DNA of 38,939 bases, from NCBI GenBank assembly GCA_050329415.1, contig JBHJOS010000157.1, positions 1 through 38,939 of the forward strand, read 5' to 3'. The position numbers and the translations under genes were made by a program. This document shows positions 22,236 through 30,436 of this stretch, piece after piece. The notes under the pieces were generated by a model. It was not told the DNA's origin, did not search any database, and saw nothing but the letters and a program-made list of their open reading frames with translations. Each line of letters opens with the position of its first letter. Within the stretch, counting starts at the first letter, position 1. This stretch comes from JANNOG01 sp050329415. Lineage in GTDB: Bacteria > Actinomycetota > Actinomycetes > Actinomycetales > JBBAYJ01.

Positions 22236-23462
22236 GTGCCACCGAGTCCGGCGTCGACGTCCCCGGGGGCCCCCACCGCGGCGGGGGCGCCGTCGGTATC
22301 GCGCGCGTCCTGGGAGGAACTGCTCACCGCCGTCCTCGACGGCCAGGCCCCGCTCGACCTCGTCGCCCAGCCCATCGTCGACCTCGTCACGGGCGACGTC
22401 GCCGGTTACGAGCTGCTGAGCCGTTTCGGCTGGCCGCTCACCGCCCGCGACGCGGACGCGGGACTGGCCGCGACGCCCCCGCCGGACCGGTGGTTCGCCG
22501 CCGCCGGCCGACTCGGGCTGGCGGGTGACCTCACGGTCGCCGTCCTCACCCGCGCCCTGGAGATCCGGGCGGGCGTGCCCGACCGGATGTTCTGCACCGT
22601 CAACGTCGGCCCCGAGCACCTCGCCGACCCCCGGGTCCGGGAGGTGCTCGACGTCGACCTGGAACGGGTGGTGGTCGAACTCACCGAGCACTCCGGGGCG
22701 GAGCCCACGCCGGAGCTGGCCGACGCGCTCGCGGCACTGCGCGCCCGGGGTGCCCTCATCGCCGTCGACGACGTGGGCAGCGGGTACGCCGGACTCGCCC
22801 AGCTGCTCGCGGTCGGCCCCGAGATCGTCAAGCTCGACCGACGGTTGACCGCCGACGTCGGGTCCGACCGCCGCCGCCAGGAGCTCGTGCGCTCGCTGCG
22901 CGACCTCTCGGTCAGGCTGGGGGCCGTCCTGCTCGCCGAGGGGGTCGAGACCTACGCCGAGTGCGAGGCCCTGGTCCGCCTCGGGGTGCCGCTGGGCCAG
23001 GGGTACTTCCTCGGTGTCCCGGCCCAGCCCTGGCAGCCGGTCACGACCGAGGTGCGGCAGTGGATCCGCGCCGTCTCGCGCCGGGCGCGTGCCGACGAGA
23101 GCGTGGGCCCGCTGGTGCGCCCCTTCGGCGACACCTCGTTGCTGGCAGCCGGGCCGGAGGTGTGGGTGGTGCGCGACCTCGACGGCCACCCGGCCGCCAT
23201 GGTGTGGCGGGGGCACGCGGGCCAGCTGCTCACCGCGCCCGCGGTCGCGGTCCGCGACGACCTGCCGGTCGGGGACGTCCTGCGGCGCTCCCTGGCTCGC
23301 CCGGAGCCCGAGCGGTGGGCGCCGCTGGCGGTCGTCGACGAGGCCGGGAGCCTGCTCGGCTGGGTCGACCTCGGCGAGGTCGTCACCCGCGTCGCCGGGG
23401 CGGGCGAGGGCGCTCGCGGCGAGCCTCGACCCCCCGGGATCCCCCGGCCCCGCTCGGGCTGA
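22236..23462 (+). CDS. EAL-domain protein (probable c-di-GMP phosphodiesterase) with CBS-like C-terminus
   Basis: A 408-residue soluble protein. The EAL domain covers about 25-265: VAQPIVDLVTGDVAGYELLSR (ELL replaces EAL but keeps the metal glutamate), TVNVGPEHL (Asn ligand), VVELTEHSG, the double aspartate in AVDDVGSGYAGLAQL, IVKLDRRL and LLAEGVETYAEC. The catalytic set looks complete, so hydrolysis of cyclic di-GMP is plausible. Residues about 290-395 (FGDTSLLAAGPEVWVVRDLD ... LAVVDEAGSLLGWVDLGEVV) resemble a CBS-like ligand module. GTG 22236 is used with CAGGA 9 bases upstream. It lies between the homologues of Rv1083 and Rv1084, where M. tuberculosis has no gene, and is followed by a strong hairpin. 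Confidence 0.88.
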   Translation: MPPSPASTSPGAPTAAGAPSVSRASWEELLTAVLDGQAPLDLVAQPIVDLVTGDVAGYELLSRFGWPLTARDADAGLAATPPPDRWFAAAGRLGLAGDLTVAVLTRALEIRAGVPDRMFCTVNVGPEHLADPRVREVLDVDLERVVVELTEHSGAEPTPELADALAALRARGALIAVDDVGSGYAGLAQLLAVGPEIVKLDRRLTADVGSDRRRQELVRSLRDLSVRLGAVLLAEGVETYAECEALVRLGVPLGQGYFLGVPAQPWQPVTTEVRQWIRAVSRRARADESVGPLVRPFGDTSLLAAGPEVWVVRDLDGHPAAMVWRGHAGQLLTAPAVAVRDDLPVGDVLRRSLARPEPERWAPLAVVDEAGSLLGWVDLGEVVTRVAGAGEGARGEPRPPGIPRPRSG

Positions 23463-23477
23463 CGCACGCCGCGGCCA

Positions 23478-23498
23478 CCCCCCCGGGAACCGGGGGGG
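23478..23498. terminator. G/C hairpin terminator after the EAL gene
   Basis: CCCCCCCGG (23478-23486) and CCGGGGGGG (23490-23498) form a perfect 9-bp stem with a GAA triloop, 15 bases after the EAL stop. There is no T-tract. Confidence 0.7.
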
Positions 23499-23632
23499 CG
23501 CGGCGACCGGCGCTCGACACCGTTGCTGTCGCCGTCCGGGGGCCGCCGGCGCACGGGCGTGGTGTCCGCCCCCGGGTGGCGCCGGCGGCCGCGGACGGGA
23601 AGGCTGCCGGTGAATCCGACCCGGAGGTGACC

Positions 23633-25879
23633 ATGTCCAACCGGCTCGCCCGGTCGACCAGCCCCTACCTGCAGCAGCACGCCGGCAACCCGGTGGACTG
23701 GTGGGAGTGGTCGCCCGCGGCATTCGCCGACGCGCGCCGGCGGGACGTCCCGGTCCTCCTGAGCGTCGGGTACGCCGCCTGCCACTGGTGCCATGTCATG
23801 GCGGCGGAGTCGTTCGACGACCCGGACACGGCGGCCGACATGAACGCCGGCTTCGTCAACGTCAAGGTCGACCGCGAGGAGCGGCCGGACGTCGACGCCG
23901 TGTACATGCAGGCCACCACGGCACTCACCGGGCACGGGGGCTGGCCGATGACCGTCTTCCTCACCCCGGACGGGCGCCCCTTCCATGCCGGCACCTACTA
24001 TCCGCCCGAACCCCGGCACGGCATGCCGTCGTTCCGGCAGGTCCTGGCAGCGGTGTCCGAGGCGTGGGCGGACCGCCGGGACGAGGTCGAGTCCGTCGCC
24101 CACCGGCTGTCGACGGCCCTGTCCGGGCAGGACACCGTCGCGGGCGACCACTCGACCAACCGGGCCGGTCACGCTGCCTCCCCGGTCGCGGGGACAGCCG
24201 GGGACCAGCGGCCACCGCTGACCGAGGGGTCCACGGCGGCCGCGCTCGCCCGGCTCGCGGCCGAGGAGGACACGGCGCACGGCGGGTTCGGTGGTGCCCC
24301 GAAGTTCCCCCCGTCGATGGTCCTGGAGTTCCTGCTGCGCCATGCCGCGAGCGGCGCACCGACGGCGGGCACGGCCCGCGACCTGTCCGGTCGCGCGCTC
24401 GTGGCAATGGCCCGGTCGGGTATGTACGACCAGGTGGGCGGCGGGTTCGCCCGGTACGCCGTCGACCGGGAATGGGTCGTGCCGCACTTCGAGAAGATGC
24501 TGTCCGACAACGCCCAGCTCGCCCGGGTGTACCTGCACTGGTGGCGGCTCACGGGTGACCCCGTGGGCCGGCGGGTCGCCGAGGAGACGTGCGACTGGAT
24601 GGTCCGCGAGCTCGGCACGGCCGAGGGCGGCCTGGCCTCCAGCCTGGACGCCGACACCTCCGTCGCCGGGCTCGCGAGCGACGAGCCGGGGCTCGCCGAC
24701 CTCGCCCGGTCGCTGCCGTCCGGGGGCCACGGTGTGGAAGGGCTCACCTACGTGTGGACGCCCGCCCTGCTCCGGGCCGCGCTGGGTGACGCCGACGGCG
24801 AGTGGGCCGCGGACCTGCTGGGGGTCACCGAGGCCGGGACGTTCCATGCCGGCACCTCCACGTTGCGCCTGGTCCGCGACCCCTGGGCGGACGACGACGA
24901 GGCCGCACGATGGCGCGAGGCGCGGTCCCGGCTGCGCACGGTCCGGTCGTCGCGTCCGCAGCCGGCGCGGGACGACAAGGTCGTCGCGGCCTGGAACGGG
25001 CTGGCGATCGCCGCCCTGGCCGAGTGCGGTGCGCTGCTCGAACGGCCGGATCTCGTGGCTGCCGCGCAGTCGGCAGCGACCCTCCTCCTTCAGCGCCATC
25101 TCGTCGCCGGCGACGCCGGCCGGGGACTCACCGGCCCCGGTGCCCGGCTGCGCCGGGTGTCGCGGGACGGGGCGGCGGGGGAGCCGCTGGGGGTCCTGGA
25201 GGACCACGGCGACGTGGCGGAGGGGCTGCTGGTGCTGGCCGGCATCGACGGCGACCCGCGCTGGGTCGAGGTCGCGCTCCGCCTGCTCGACACCGTGCTC
25301 GACCGCTTCGCGGATCCGCTGACGCCGGGCGTCCTGCACGACGTGGCCTCCGACGCTCTCGACGAGGCCCTGGCCGCCGTGCGCCGCCCCCGCGACCCGG
25401 GGGACAACGCCTACCCGTCCGGCGGGTCGGCAGCGGCGTCGGCCCTGCTGCGGGCGGCCGCCCTCACCGGCCGCTCCCGCTACCGCGAGGCCGCCGAGGC
25501 GGCGCTGGTCGCCGCGGAGCCCCTCATGACCCAGGCCCCCCGGTTCGCCGGCTGGTGGTGGGCGACTGCGCAGGCCACCCTGGACGGTCCCCGCGAGATC
25601 GCCGTCGTGGGGCGGCCCGGGCCCGGCCGCGACGCCCTGCACCGGGTGGCGCTGGCCGCTGCCGCGCCCGGTGCCGTGGTGGCGGTCGGCGAGCCGGGGG
25701 CCGGGGAGCCGGCCCTGCTCGCCGACCGCGGCGAGGTGGCCGGCCGCCCGGCGGCGCACGTCTGCCGGGGCTTCGTGTGCCGGCTGCCCGTGACCGAGCC
25801 CGCCGAGCTGGCGCGCGAGGTCGGGACTCGGGAGGAACTCCTCCCGGGGCTGCTCCACTGGGGTCGTGCCGATGGGTGA
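23633..25879 (+). CDS. DUF255 thioredoxin-fold protein with (alpha/alpha) barrel (YyaL/SSP411 family)
   Basis: The product is 748 residues. The N-terminal thioredoxin-like DUF255 domain (about 1-165) starts NRLARSTSPYLQQHAGNPVDWW and holds a CxxC motif at C50-H-W-C53 in YAACHWCHVMAAESF. It continues KVDREERPDVDAVYMQ and GGWPMTVFLTPDGRPFHAGTYYPP. The remaining 500 residues form a glycosidase-like helical barrel, with GGFGGAPKFPPS, YDQVGGGFARYAVDREWVVPHFEKMLSDNAQLARVY, DDKVVAAWNGLAIAALAE and AYPSGGSAAASALLRAA. The family (mammalian SPATA20, M. tuberculosis Rv1084) has no settled biochemical role; redox activity is suggested by the CxxC. The ATG at 23633 has GGAGG upstream. The neighbouring order matches Rv1082-Rv1086. 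Confidence 0.94.
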   Translation: MSNRLARSTSPYLQQHAGNPVDWWEWSPAAFADARRRDVPVLLSVGYAACHWCHVMAAESFDDPDTAADMNAGFVNVKVDREERPDVDAVYMQATTALTGHGGWPMTVFLTPDGRPFHAGTYYPPEPRHGMPSFRQVLAAVSEAWADRRDEVESVAHRLSTALSGQDTVAGDHSTNRAGHAASPVAGTAGDQRPPLTEGSTAAALARLAAEEDTAHGGFGGAPKFPPSMVLEFLLRHAASGAPTAGTARDLSGRALVAMARSGMYDQVGGGFARYAVDREWVVPHFEKMLSDNAQLARVYLHWWRLTGDPVGRRVAEETCDWMVRELGTAEGGLASSLDADTSVAGLASDEPGLADLARSLPSGGHGVEGLTYVWTPALLRAALGDADGEWAADLLGVTEAGTFHAGTSTLRLVRDPWADDDEAARWREARSRLRTVRSSRPQPARDDKVVAAWNGLAIAALAECGALLERPDLVAAAQSAATLLLQRHLVAGDAGRGLTGPGARLRRVSRDGAAGEPLGVLEDHGDVAEGLLVLAGIDGDPRWVEVALRLLDTVLDRFADPLTPGVLHDVASDALDEALAAVRRPRDPGDNAYPSGGSAAASALLRAAALTGRSRYREAAEAALVAAEPLMTQAPRFAGWWWATAQATLDGPREIAVVGRPGPGRDALHRVALAAAAPGAVVAVGEPGAGEPALLADRGEVAGRPAAHVCRGFVCRLPVTEPAELAREVGTREELLPGLLHWGRADG

Positions 25880-25958
25880 CGCAACTTCCGCTCGGCCCAT
25901 GGCGAACACCGGACCGACGCTGGTGACTTAGCGGTGTAACTGAGTAATCATCCTGCTC

Positions 25959-26594
25959 ATGAGTGACGAGACCGGAACCGGCGGCCCCGCGTCCGCCCTT
26001 CCCGACCACCCTCGACCCGACGACACGACGATCGGTGCGGCGGCCGCATCGGCGACCGGCGACGCCACCGGGGCGATCCCGCCCGCCTCGTCGGAGACCG
26101 CGCGCATCGCGGCGTGGCTGCGCGGCCGGCTGCCGGCCGAGTGGACCCAGGCGGGGGCACCCGCGGTCACGGTGGACCGTGACGAGATCACCGTCGTCGT
26201 CGCCCTGGCCGCCGGCACGGCGGAGGGCGAGCTCGCCGAGGAGGAGGCGGCCGGGCGCATCACCCGGTTCCGCGAGGACACCCGGCAGGCCCGGATCGCC
26301 GTCGCCCAGGAGGCCGAGCGGCGCTACGGCCGCCGGATGGCCTGGGGGGCACGCTGCGGCCCGGTCACGGACGTCTTCACGAACCTGGCGGTCCCGGTGA
26401 TGACCCGGCTGCGCCAACCCGAGCGGCTGGTGCTCGACACGCTGGTCGAGTCCGGCGTGGCCCGGTCCCGGGCGCACGCCGTCGCCTGGTGCGTCCGGCT
26501 GGTCGGCAAGCACAGCGGGGAGTGGCTGGGGGATCTGCGCCAGGCGATGGCGGAGGTCGAGCGCGTGCGACGGGACGGACCCGCGGCGGCCTGA
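25959..26594 (+). CDS. Conserved-looking hypothetical protein
   Basis: A 211-residue soluble protein, not recognised. The first 45 residues are low-complexity, rich in Ala, Asp, Pro and Thr. A charged helical part follows (ARIAAWLRGRLPAEWTQAGAP, AEGELAEEEAAGRITRFRED, RQARIAVAQEAERRYGR). The C-terminal third looks well conserved: WGARCGPVTDVFTNLAVPVM, then TRLRQPERLVLDTLVESGVARSRAHAVAWCVRLVG. The last segment resembles a ribbon-helix-helix or small helical nucleic-acid-binding fold, but that is only an impression. No good ribosome site precedes ATG 25959; the A+T-rich upstream stretch 25921-25950 contains ACTTAG and CTGAGT in near-inverted arrangement and may be the promoter. It lies between the DUF255 gene and hemolysin III, where M. 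tuberculosis has nothing. Confidence 0.82.
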   Translation: MSDETGTGGPASALPDHPRPDDTTIGAAAASATGDATGAIPPASSETARIAAWLRGRLPAEWTQAGAPAVTVDRDEITVVVALAAGTAEGELAEEEAAGRITRFREDTRQARIAVAQEAERRYGRRMAWGARCGPVTDVFTNLAVPVMTRLRQPERLVLDTLVESGVARSRAHAVAWCVRLVGKHSGEWLGDLRQAMAEVERVRRDGPAAA

Positions 26595-26628
26595 CCCGCC
26601 CCGCGGCCACGGTCCGCCGGGACGACCC

Positions 26629-27336
26629 TCAGGAGGCGAGTGGTGCGGCCGCGTCCAGGGCGAGGGCGACCCCGACCACGTGAGCGGTGAAGGCGGCCAC
26701 CGTGAAGGCGTGGAACACCTCGTGGTAGCCGAAGACCCGGGGCAGCGGGTCCGGGCGCCGCAGCGCGTAGGCGAGTGCGCCCACGGTGTACAGCACGCCG
26801 CCGATGACGACGAACGTGAGGACGGCAGGTCCGCCGCCGGCGTGGAACTGCGGCAGGAACCACACCGCCGCCCAGCCCAGGAGGATGTACAGGGGGGTGT
26901 AGAGCCAGCGCGGCGCCCGGAACCACAAGGTCCGGAACAGCACGATCGCGACGGCGCCCGCCCACACCACGGAGAGCAGGATCACCGCCGAGCGCGGCGG
27001 CAGCAGCAGGACCGCGAACGGCGTGTAGGTGCCGGCGATGACGACACCGATGGCCGAGTGGTCCAGGCGACGCAGCACCCCGGAGACGGCCGGGGTCCAG
27101 CGGCCGCGGTGGTACACCGCGCTGATCGTGAAGAGCAGGACCGCCGAGACCGCGAAGACGGCCGAGGCGGTGCGGGCGGCGCCGGTCGGCGCGATGGCCA
27201 CGAGGAGGGCACCGGCCACGACGGCCAGGGGGGCTGTGACGAGATGGATCCACCCCCGGAGCAAGGGCTTGGGGGTGGCGACGGTCCCGTCCGGGGCGCG
27301 GCTCGGGCGGAGGGGGCGAGGTCGCGGGCTGGCCAC
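26629..27336 (-). CDS. Hemolysin III family (TrhA/PAQR-like) membrane protein
   Basis: The product is 235 residues with seven hydrophobic helices. The PAQR family metal-site motifs are visible: Ser and His in FTISAVYHRGRW, LDHSAIGVVIAGTYTPFA, and the C-terminal histidines in GYHEVFHAFTVAAFTAHVVG. These proteins are zinc-dependent membrane hydrolase-like proteins; bacterial TrhA has been linked to membrane energetics/fluidity homeostasis, while the haemolysin name is historical. It corresponds to Rv1085c and is divergent from the isoprenyl synthase gene. The GTG at 27336 begins VASPRPRPLRPSRAPDG; an upstream palindrome begins 10 bases before it and probably controls it. Confidence 0.94.
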   Translation of the reverse strand: MASPRPRPLRPSRAPDGTVATPKPLLRGWIHLVTAPLAVVAGALLVAIAPTGAARTASAVFAVSAVLLFTISAVYHRGRWTPAVSGVLRRLDHSAIGVVIAGTYTPFAVLLLPPRSAVILLSVVWAGAVAIVLFRTLWFRAPRWLYTPLYILLGWAAVWFLPQFHAGGGPAVLTFVVIGGVLYTVGALAYALRRPDPLPRVFGYHEVFHAFTVAAFTAHVVGVALALDAAAPLAS

Positions 27337-27345
27337 GGCACCATC

Positions 27346-27384
27346 GTAACCTACGGGAGCGTAGGTTACTCGGCCGTAGGTGAC
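27346..27384. promoter_or_regulatory. Operator-like palindrome plus a third half-site
   Basis: GTAACCTACG (27346-27355) and CGTAGGTTAC (27360-27369) are perfect inverted arms with spacer GGAG. A further copy CGTAGGTGAC (9 of 10 bases) lies at 27375-27384, exactly 15 bases after the second arm. The set lies between divergent hemolysin III and isoprenyl synthase genes. Its form is typical of TetR-family operators; no cognate regulator is encoded nearby. Confidence 0.7.
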
Positions 27385-27431
27385 GTCGTGGCGGGCATGC
27401 CGGGCGTCGGCGTCCGCTACCGTGCGCCCCC

Positions 27432-28193
27432 GTGGGCGTTCGCCACCTCCTGTACCGGGCCTACACGCGATCGTTGCGGGCCGAGCTCGTGGGGGCGGAG
27501 CTCCCGCATCATGTCGGCGTCATCCTCGACGGCAACCGCCGGTGGGCCCGCGCCTGGGGCCGCGACGCCGGCCACGGGCACCGGGCGGGTGCCGACAAGG
27601 TCCTCGCCTTCCTCGGCTGGTGCCGGGACCTCGACGTGCCCCTGGTCACTCTCTGGCTGTTGTCGACGGACAACCTCTCCCGGCCGGCCCACGAGGTCCG
27701 GTCCCTGCTCGACATCATCACCGACCTCGTGGACCGGCTCGCCGCCACCGGGCAGTACCGGCTGCACCCGGTCGGGGCGTTGGACCTGCTCCCGGACGGG
27801 GCCGCCGCCCGGCTCAAGGCCGCCGCCGCCACCACCGAGGACGTCGACGCGATGACCGTCAACGTCGCCGTCGGCTACGGCGGCCGTCGCGAGATCACCG
27901 ACGCCGTGCGGTCCCTGCTGCACTCCCACGCCGCCCGGGGCACCTCGATCGAGGAACTGGCCGACGTGCTCGAGGTCGACCACATCGCCGAGCACCTGTA
28001 CACCCGCGGCCAGCCGGATCCCGACCTCGTGATCCGGACCAGTGGTGAGCAGCGGCTCTCCGGGTTCCTGCTGTGGCAGAGCGCCCACAGCGAGGTCTAC
28101 TTCTGCGAGGCGATGTGGCCGGAGTTCCGCCAGGTGGACTTCCTCCGGGCGCTGCGCTCGTACGGCCGCCGCGAGCGCCGCTTCGGCGCGTGA
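27432..28193 (+). CDS. uppS: Short-chain Z-isoprenyl diphosphate synthase (UppS family, Rv1086-like)
   Basis: The product is 253 residues, normal for cis-prenyltransferases. The catalytic block HVGVILDGNRRWAR contains the metal aspartate D33. LWLLSTDNLSRPAHEV, NVAVGYGGRREITDAV and the substrate block DLVIRTSGEQRLSGFLLWQSAHSEVYF with downstream WPEF are all present. The enzyme condenses isopentenyl diphosphate with allylic diphosphates. By gene order it corresponds to M. tuberculosis Rv1086, which makes Z,E-farnesyl diphosphate as precursor of decaprenyl phosphate, so a short-chain product is more likely than undecaprenyl diphosphate. GTG 27432 gives the usual short N-terminal helix. The divergent palindromic region upstream probably carries its promoter. 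Confidence 0.94.
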   Translation: MGVRHLLYRAYTRSLRAELVGAELPHHVGVILDGNRRWARAWGRDAGHGHRAGADKVLAFLGWCRDLDVPLVTLWLLSTDNLSRPAHEVRSLLDIITDLVDRLAATGQYRLHPVGALDLLPDGAAARLKAAAATTEDVDAMTVNVAVGYGGRREITDAVRSLLHSHAARGTSIEELADVLEVDHIAEHLYTRGQPDPDLVIRTSGEQRLSGFLLWQSAHSEVYFCEAMWPEFRQVDFLRALRSYGRRERRFGA

Positions 28194-28328
28194 CTCGGCC
28201 GGACCCGGCGAGTTCTCGGCCGGGCCCGGGCGGTGCGCGTCACGCGTGTTGCCGATAGGCGCCCCGGGCCGCGGGACGTACTGTTGCTACGCGTACGCGG
28301 CCGATCGAGCGCTCCCTCAGGAGGGCGA

Positions 28329-29705
28329 ATGCCAGAAGCGGCGAACGAGGCGGGCCACACCCTCACGGGCAGGATCGCGGCGGAGGTGACCGGGTCGCCG
28401 GGTTCCCCGGACGGTGACGGCCCCCGCACCTTCGTCCTCGACACCTCCGTCCTGCTGTCCGACCCGCTGGCGATGGTCCGCTTCGCGGAGCACCGGGTGG
28501 TCCTCCCGATCGTCGTCGTGACCGAGCTCGAGGCCAAGCGCCATCACCCCGAGCTGGGCTTCTTCGCCCGCCAGGCGCTGCGGTTCCTCGACGACCTCCG
28601 GATCGAGCACGGCCGCCTCGACGTGCCGGTGCCGGTGGGCAACGGCGGCAGTCTCCACGTCGAGCTCAACCACGGCGAGGACGACGTCCTGCCGCCCGGC
28701 TTCCGGCTCGGAGACAACGACAGCCGGATCCTTGCGGTGGCGTCCAACCTGGCCGCCGAGGGCCAGGACGTGTGCCTGGTGTCGAAGGACGTGCCCCTGC
28801 GGGTCAAGGCGGCGGCGGTCGGCCTGCGGGCCGAGGAATACCGGGCCGAGATGGCGGTGGAGTCCGGCTGGACGGGAATGGGGGAGCTGGAGCTCACCGT
28901 CGAGCAGATCGCCCGGCTGTACGACGAGCGCGAGATCGAGCTCGCGGCCCCGGCCGACTTCCCCACCCACACCGGGCTCGTGCTCACCAGCGCCAACGGC
29001 TCGGCCCTCGGGCGGGTGACGCCGGACAAGCGGGTGCGCCTGGTACGCGGCGACGCCGACATCTTCGGGCTGCACGGGCGCAGCGCCGAGCAGCGGATCG
29101 CCATCGACCTGTTGCTGGACCCGGACGTGGGGATCGTCTCGATGGGCGGGCGGGCCGGCACCGGGAAGTCGGCGCTGGCTCTGTGCGCGGGCCTGGAGGC
29201 GGTCCTGGAGCACCGCCAGCACCGCAAGGTCATGGTGTTCCGTCCGCTGTACGCGGTGGGCGGCCAGGACCTCGGCTACCTCCCCGGTTCCGAGGCCGAG
29301 AAGATGACGCCCTGGGCCCAGGCGGTCTTCGACACTCTCGGTGCCCTGGTCAGCCAGGAGGTCGTCGAGGAGGTGCTCGACCGCGGCATGCTCGAGGTGC
29401 TGCCGCTCACCCACATCCGCGGCCGGTCGCTGCACGACGCGTTCGTCATCGTCGACGAGGCGCAGTCGCTGGAGCGCAACGTCCTGCTCACCGTGCTGTC
29501 GCGGATCGGCCAGAACAGCCGGGTCGTCCTCACCCACGACGTCGCCCAGCGGGACAACCTTCGGGTCGGCCGCCACGACGGGGTGGTCAGCGTCATCGAG
29601 CGGCTCAAGGGTCACCCGCTGTTCGCCCACGTCACCCTCACCCGCTCCGAGCGGTCGCCGATCGCGGCGCTCGTCACCGAGCTGCTGGAGCGCACGGAGC
29701 TGTGA
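28329..29705 (+). CDS. phoH2: PIN-PhoH fusion protein PhoH2 (RNA helicase/RNase)
   Basis: The product is 458 residues. The N-terminal PIN nuclease domain (about 32-160) starts with TFVLDTSVLLSDP (metal Asp D38) and has VVVTELEAKR and GDNDSRILAVASNLA, giving the acidic quartet. The C-terminal PhoH ATPase has Walker A GGRAGTGKSAL (K280), MVFRPLYAVGGQDLGYLPGSE, GRSLHDAFVIVDEAQ (Walker B) and RVVLTHDVAQRDN. Mycobacterial PhoH2 unwinds and cleaves RNA in an ATP-dependent way. ATG 28329 is preceded by GAGGG. The frame is open without a stop back to GTG 28233, so a 32-residue N-terminal extension or an overlapping small upstream ORF cannot be excluded. It follows uppS, roughly as phoH2 (Rv1095) lies downstream of Rv1086. 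Confidence 0.94.
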   Translation: MPEAANEAGHTLTGRIAAEVTGSPGSPDGDGPRTFVLDTSVLLSDPLAMVRFAEHRVVLPIVVVTELEAKRHHPELGFFARQALRFLDDLRIEHGRLDVPVPVGNGGSLHVELNHGEDDVLPPGFRLGDNDSRILAVASNLAAEGQDVCLVSKDVPLRVKAAAVGLRAEEYRAEMAVESGWTGMGELELTVEQIARLYDEREIELAAPADFPTHTGLVLTSANGSALGRVTPDKRVRLVRGDADIFGLHGRSAEQRIAIDLLLDPDVGIVSMGGRAGTGKSALALCAGLEAVLEHRQHRKVMVFRPLYAVGGQDLGYLPGSEAEKMTPWAQAVFDTLGALVSQEVVEEVLDRGMLEVLPLTHIRGRSLHDAFVIVDEAQSLERNVLLTVLSRIGQNSRVVLTHDVAQRDNLRVGRHDGVVSVIERLKGHPLFAHVTLTRSERSPIAALVTELLERTEL

Positions 29706-29779
29706 GCGCGGCGGGCGCCTCGTCCACAGGGGACATCGGAGTCCAGCCGGGCAGTGCGTGGCCTCCCTACCCTGTCGGC

Positions 29780-30373
29780 ATGCCCATCGCGGTGGTGTCC
29801 GAGCCGTGGGCAGACGAGGTCCGCCCGCTGCCCCGGGCCATGTACGACGTTCTGGTCGCGGCTGGTGCGTACGAGGGGCAGCCGGTCGAACTCATCGAGG
29901 GGAACGTCGTCGAGATGGCACCGCAGGGTCCGCGGCACGGGAACGCCGTCGGGCACGTGACGACCAGACTGGCCGTCCGCCTGGTCGCTCGCTTCGGTGA
30001 GCAGTACCTCGTCCGCCCGCAGACGCCGTTGGCCGCCGACGCCTACTCGGAGCCGGAGCCCGATGTCGCCGTCGTCGACTGGGACGCCAGCACGGACGAG
30101 GCGCACCCGGCGACGGCTCACCTCGTCATCGAGGTGGCCGAGACCAGCCAACGGAGGGACCTCACCGTCAAGGCGCGGGTGTACGCCGGCGCGCAAGTCG
30201 GGCAGTACTGGGTGGTCGACCTGCCGGCGGGGGAGGTCGTGGTCCATGCCGACCCGGTGCCGCAGGACGCGGCCACCGGCCGCCCGGCCTCGTACGGCAC
30301 GGTCCGGCGCCTGCCGTGGGACGCCGAGCTCGAGGTGCTGGGCCTCGTCGTCCGCCCGTCGGAGCTGTTATGA
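29780..30373 (+). CDS. Uma2 (DUF820) family PD-(D/E)xK endonuclease-like protein
   Basis: A 197-residue protein. LIEGNVVEMAPQGPRHGNAVG is followed by RPQTPLAADAYSEPEPDVAVV (D95), HLVIEVAETSQRRDLTVK (E118, K131), and YAGAQVGQYWVVDLPAGEVVVH. This matches the restriction-endonuclease-like fold of the Uma2 family, in which D, ExV and K form the putative catalytic site. Biological roles are poorly known; Uma2 genes are most expanded in cyanobacteria and also common in some actinobacteria. ATG 29780 has no strong ribosome site. It stands alone between phoH2 and the heat-shock gene, with a separate promoter region following. Confidence 0.9.
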   Translation: MPIAVVSEPWADEVRPLPRAMYDVLVAAGAYEGQPVELIEGNVVEMAPQGPRHGNAVGHVTTRLAVRLVARFGEQYLVRPQTPLAADAYSEPEPDVAVVDWDASTDEAHPATAHLVIEVAETSQRRDLTVKARVYAGAQVGQYWVVDLPAGEVVVHADPVPQDAATGRPASYGTVRRLPWDAELEVLGLVVRPSELL

Positions 30374-30386
30374 CGCTCAGTCCACA

Positions 30387-30405
30387 TTGAGCCTTCCGGG
30401 CTCAA
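30387..30405. promoter_or_regulatory. HAIR-like HspR operator
   Basis: TTGAGCC and GGCTCAA face each other with a 5-base spacer. The core TTGAG-N9-CTCAA has the arm sequence and spacing of the HspR inverted repeat CTTGAGT-N7-ACTCAAG. It lies just upstream of the heat-shock gene promoter. Confidence 0.65.
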
Positions 30406-30410
30406 CAACG

Positions 30411-30436
30411 GGAACACCTGGCGCTACACTGACGTT
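30411..30436 (+). promoter_or_regulatory. ECF-sigma (SigH/SigE/SigR-type) promoter of hsp20
   Basis: GGAAC at 30411-30415 and CGTT at 30433-30436 have 18 bases between GGAAC and GTT. This equals the stress ECF-sigma promoter pattern of actinobacteria. It sits between the HAIR-like and CIRCE elements. Confidence 0.6.
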
